This document shows, piece by piece, positions 5,950 to 6,276 of a DNA stretch of 6,276 nucleotides. Origin of the DNA: an uncultured Oscillospiraceae bacterium (GTDB lineage Bacteria > Bacillota > Clostridia > Oscillospirales > Oscillospiraceae); NCBI GenBank assembly GCA_949093475.1, contig CARXAY010000082.1:1-6276 (forward strand), in the 5' to 3' direction. A program made the translations under genes and the position numbers. The notes beneath the pieces are model-generated. The model worked only from the letters and a program-made list of their open reading frames with translations. It ran no database searches and was not told the DNA's origin. Position 1 is the first letter of the stretch. Each line of letters starts with the position of its first letter.

Positions 5950-6276
5950 TTACTTGATGAGGCCGATGAAGCGGTCGAGCATGACGGCCACCTCCGCGCG
6001 GGTGACGTTGGCCGTCGGGTCAAGATCGTTCTGGCCCTTGCCCTTCAAAATGCCATTCTCAACACACCACGCCACGCCGTCCACGGCCCAGTCGCCGGTG
6101 GAATCGCCGTCGGCAAACTGGTCAAGAGCCGTGGAATCGGCCTTGGTATCCATGCCGATGAGCTTGGCATAACGACACAGCATGACCGCCAACTGCTCCC
6201 GGGTGATGACATCGTCGGGGGCAAAGATCTCTTCGGTGTAGCCGGTGACAACGCCGGTCTGCGCGGCCCACGCCAC
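5950..6276 (-). CDS. C-terminal end of an SLH-domain surface protein (5' end outside window)
   Basis: An open frame entering from the right edge and ending at TAA 5950-5952 (read on the minus strand); 108 residues are visible, with no start inside the window. Two SLH repeats are seen. The first is cut by the edge and contains WAAQTGVVTGYTEEIF with ITREQL (24-29). The second runs from F54 (FADGDSTGDWAVDGVAWCVENGI) to VTRAEV (91-96) and ends DRFIGLIK. These repeats bind cell-wall secondary polymer, so the protein is expected at the cell surface; its working domain lies outside the window and is unknown. It is acidic and unlike the plus-strand SLH repeats in detail, so this is not a recent duplicate. 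The gene converges on the WYL gene across the repeat mosaic. Confidence 0.88.
   Translation of the reverse strand: MAWAAQTGVVTGYTEEIFAPDDVITREQLAVMLCRYAKLIGMDTKADSTALDQFADGDSTGDWAVDGVAWCVENGILKGKGQNDLDPTANVTRAEVAVMLDRFIGLIK

Overview
The window looks like the chromosome of a GC-rich, low-spore-count or non-model member of the Clostridia, most likely Oscillospiraceae (Flavonifractor/Oscillibacter-like). The reasons are RNase M5 and HemW of Firmicutes type, two genes for surface proteins with S-layer-homology (SLH) repeats, a WYL-domain regulator, and an intergenic region full of GTAGGG-type hairpin repeats. The family assignment is inference; no search was possible.

Layout. Four plus-strand genes are packed tightly. 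Positions 1-288 hold the 3' end of rnmV (RNase M5). Positions 325-1515 hold hemW. One base after the hemW stop, 1517-4649 encodes a large secreted phosphodiester glycosidase with Ig-like domains and three C-terminal SLH repeats. Its last SLH repeat is interrupted by a one-base frameshift in a six-G run at 4558-4563. After a 23-base gap, 4673-5641 encodes a WYL-type transcriptional regulator. Read without correction, the frameshift fuses the surface enzyme and the regulator into one 1374-codon frame, which is almost certainly not a real protein. A candidate promoter for hemW lies inside the end of rnmV (261-289). From hemW to the WYL gene there is no gap larger than 23 bases, so these genes are probably co-transcribed.

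Positions 5642-5949 (308 bases) hold no gene. They are a mosaic of hairpin repeats: a 24-bp near-perfect palindrome, two short hairpins, two divergently oriented copies of a 30-base unit whose stem differences are compensatory, and a 12-bp-arm hairpin. The mosaic separates the plus-strand operon from a convergent minus-strand gene (5950-6276 and beyond), whose visible end is two SLH repeats of another surface protein.

How the genes fit together. rnmV and hemW are housekeeping genes (5S rRNA maturation, heme delivery). The glycosidase is predicted to be exported and bound to the cell wall through its SLH repeats, where it may act on phosphodiester-linked glycans. The WYL protein may regulate this operon or other genes; nothing here shows its target. 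I found no wholly new system. The items most worth checking are the frameshift, the covarying hairpin units, and the Ala/Pro-rich insertion inside the glycosidase fold.
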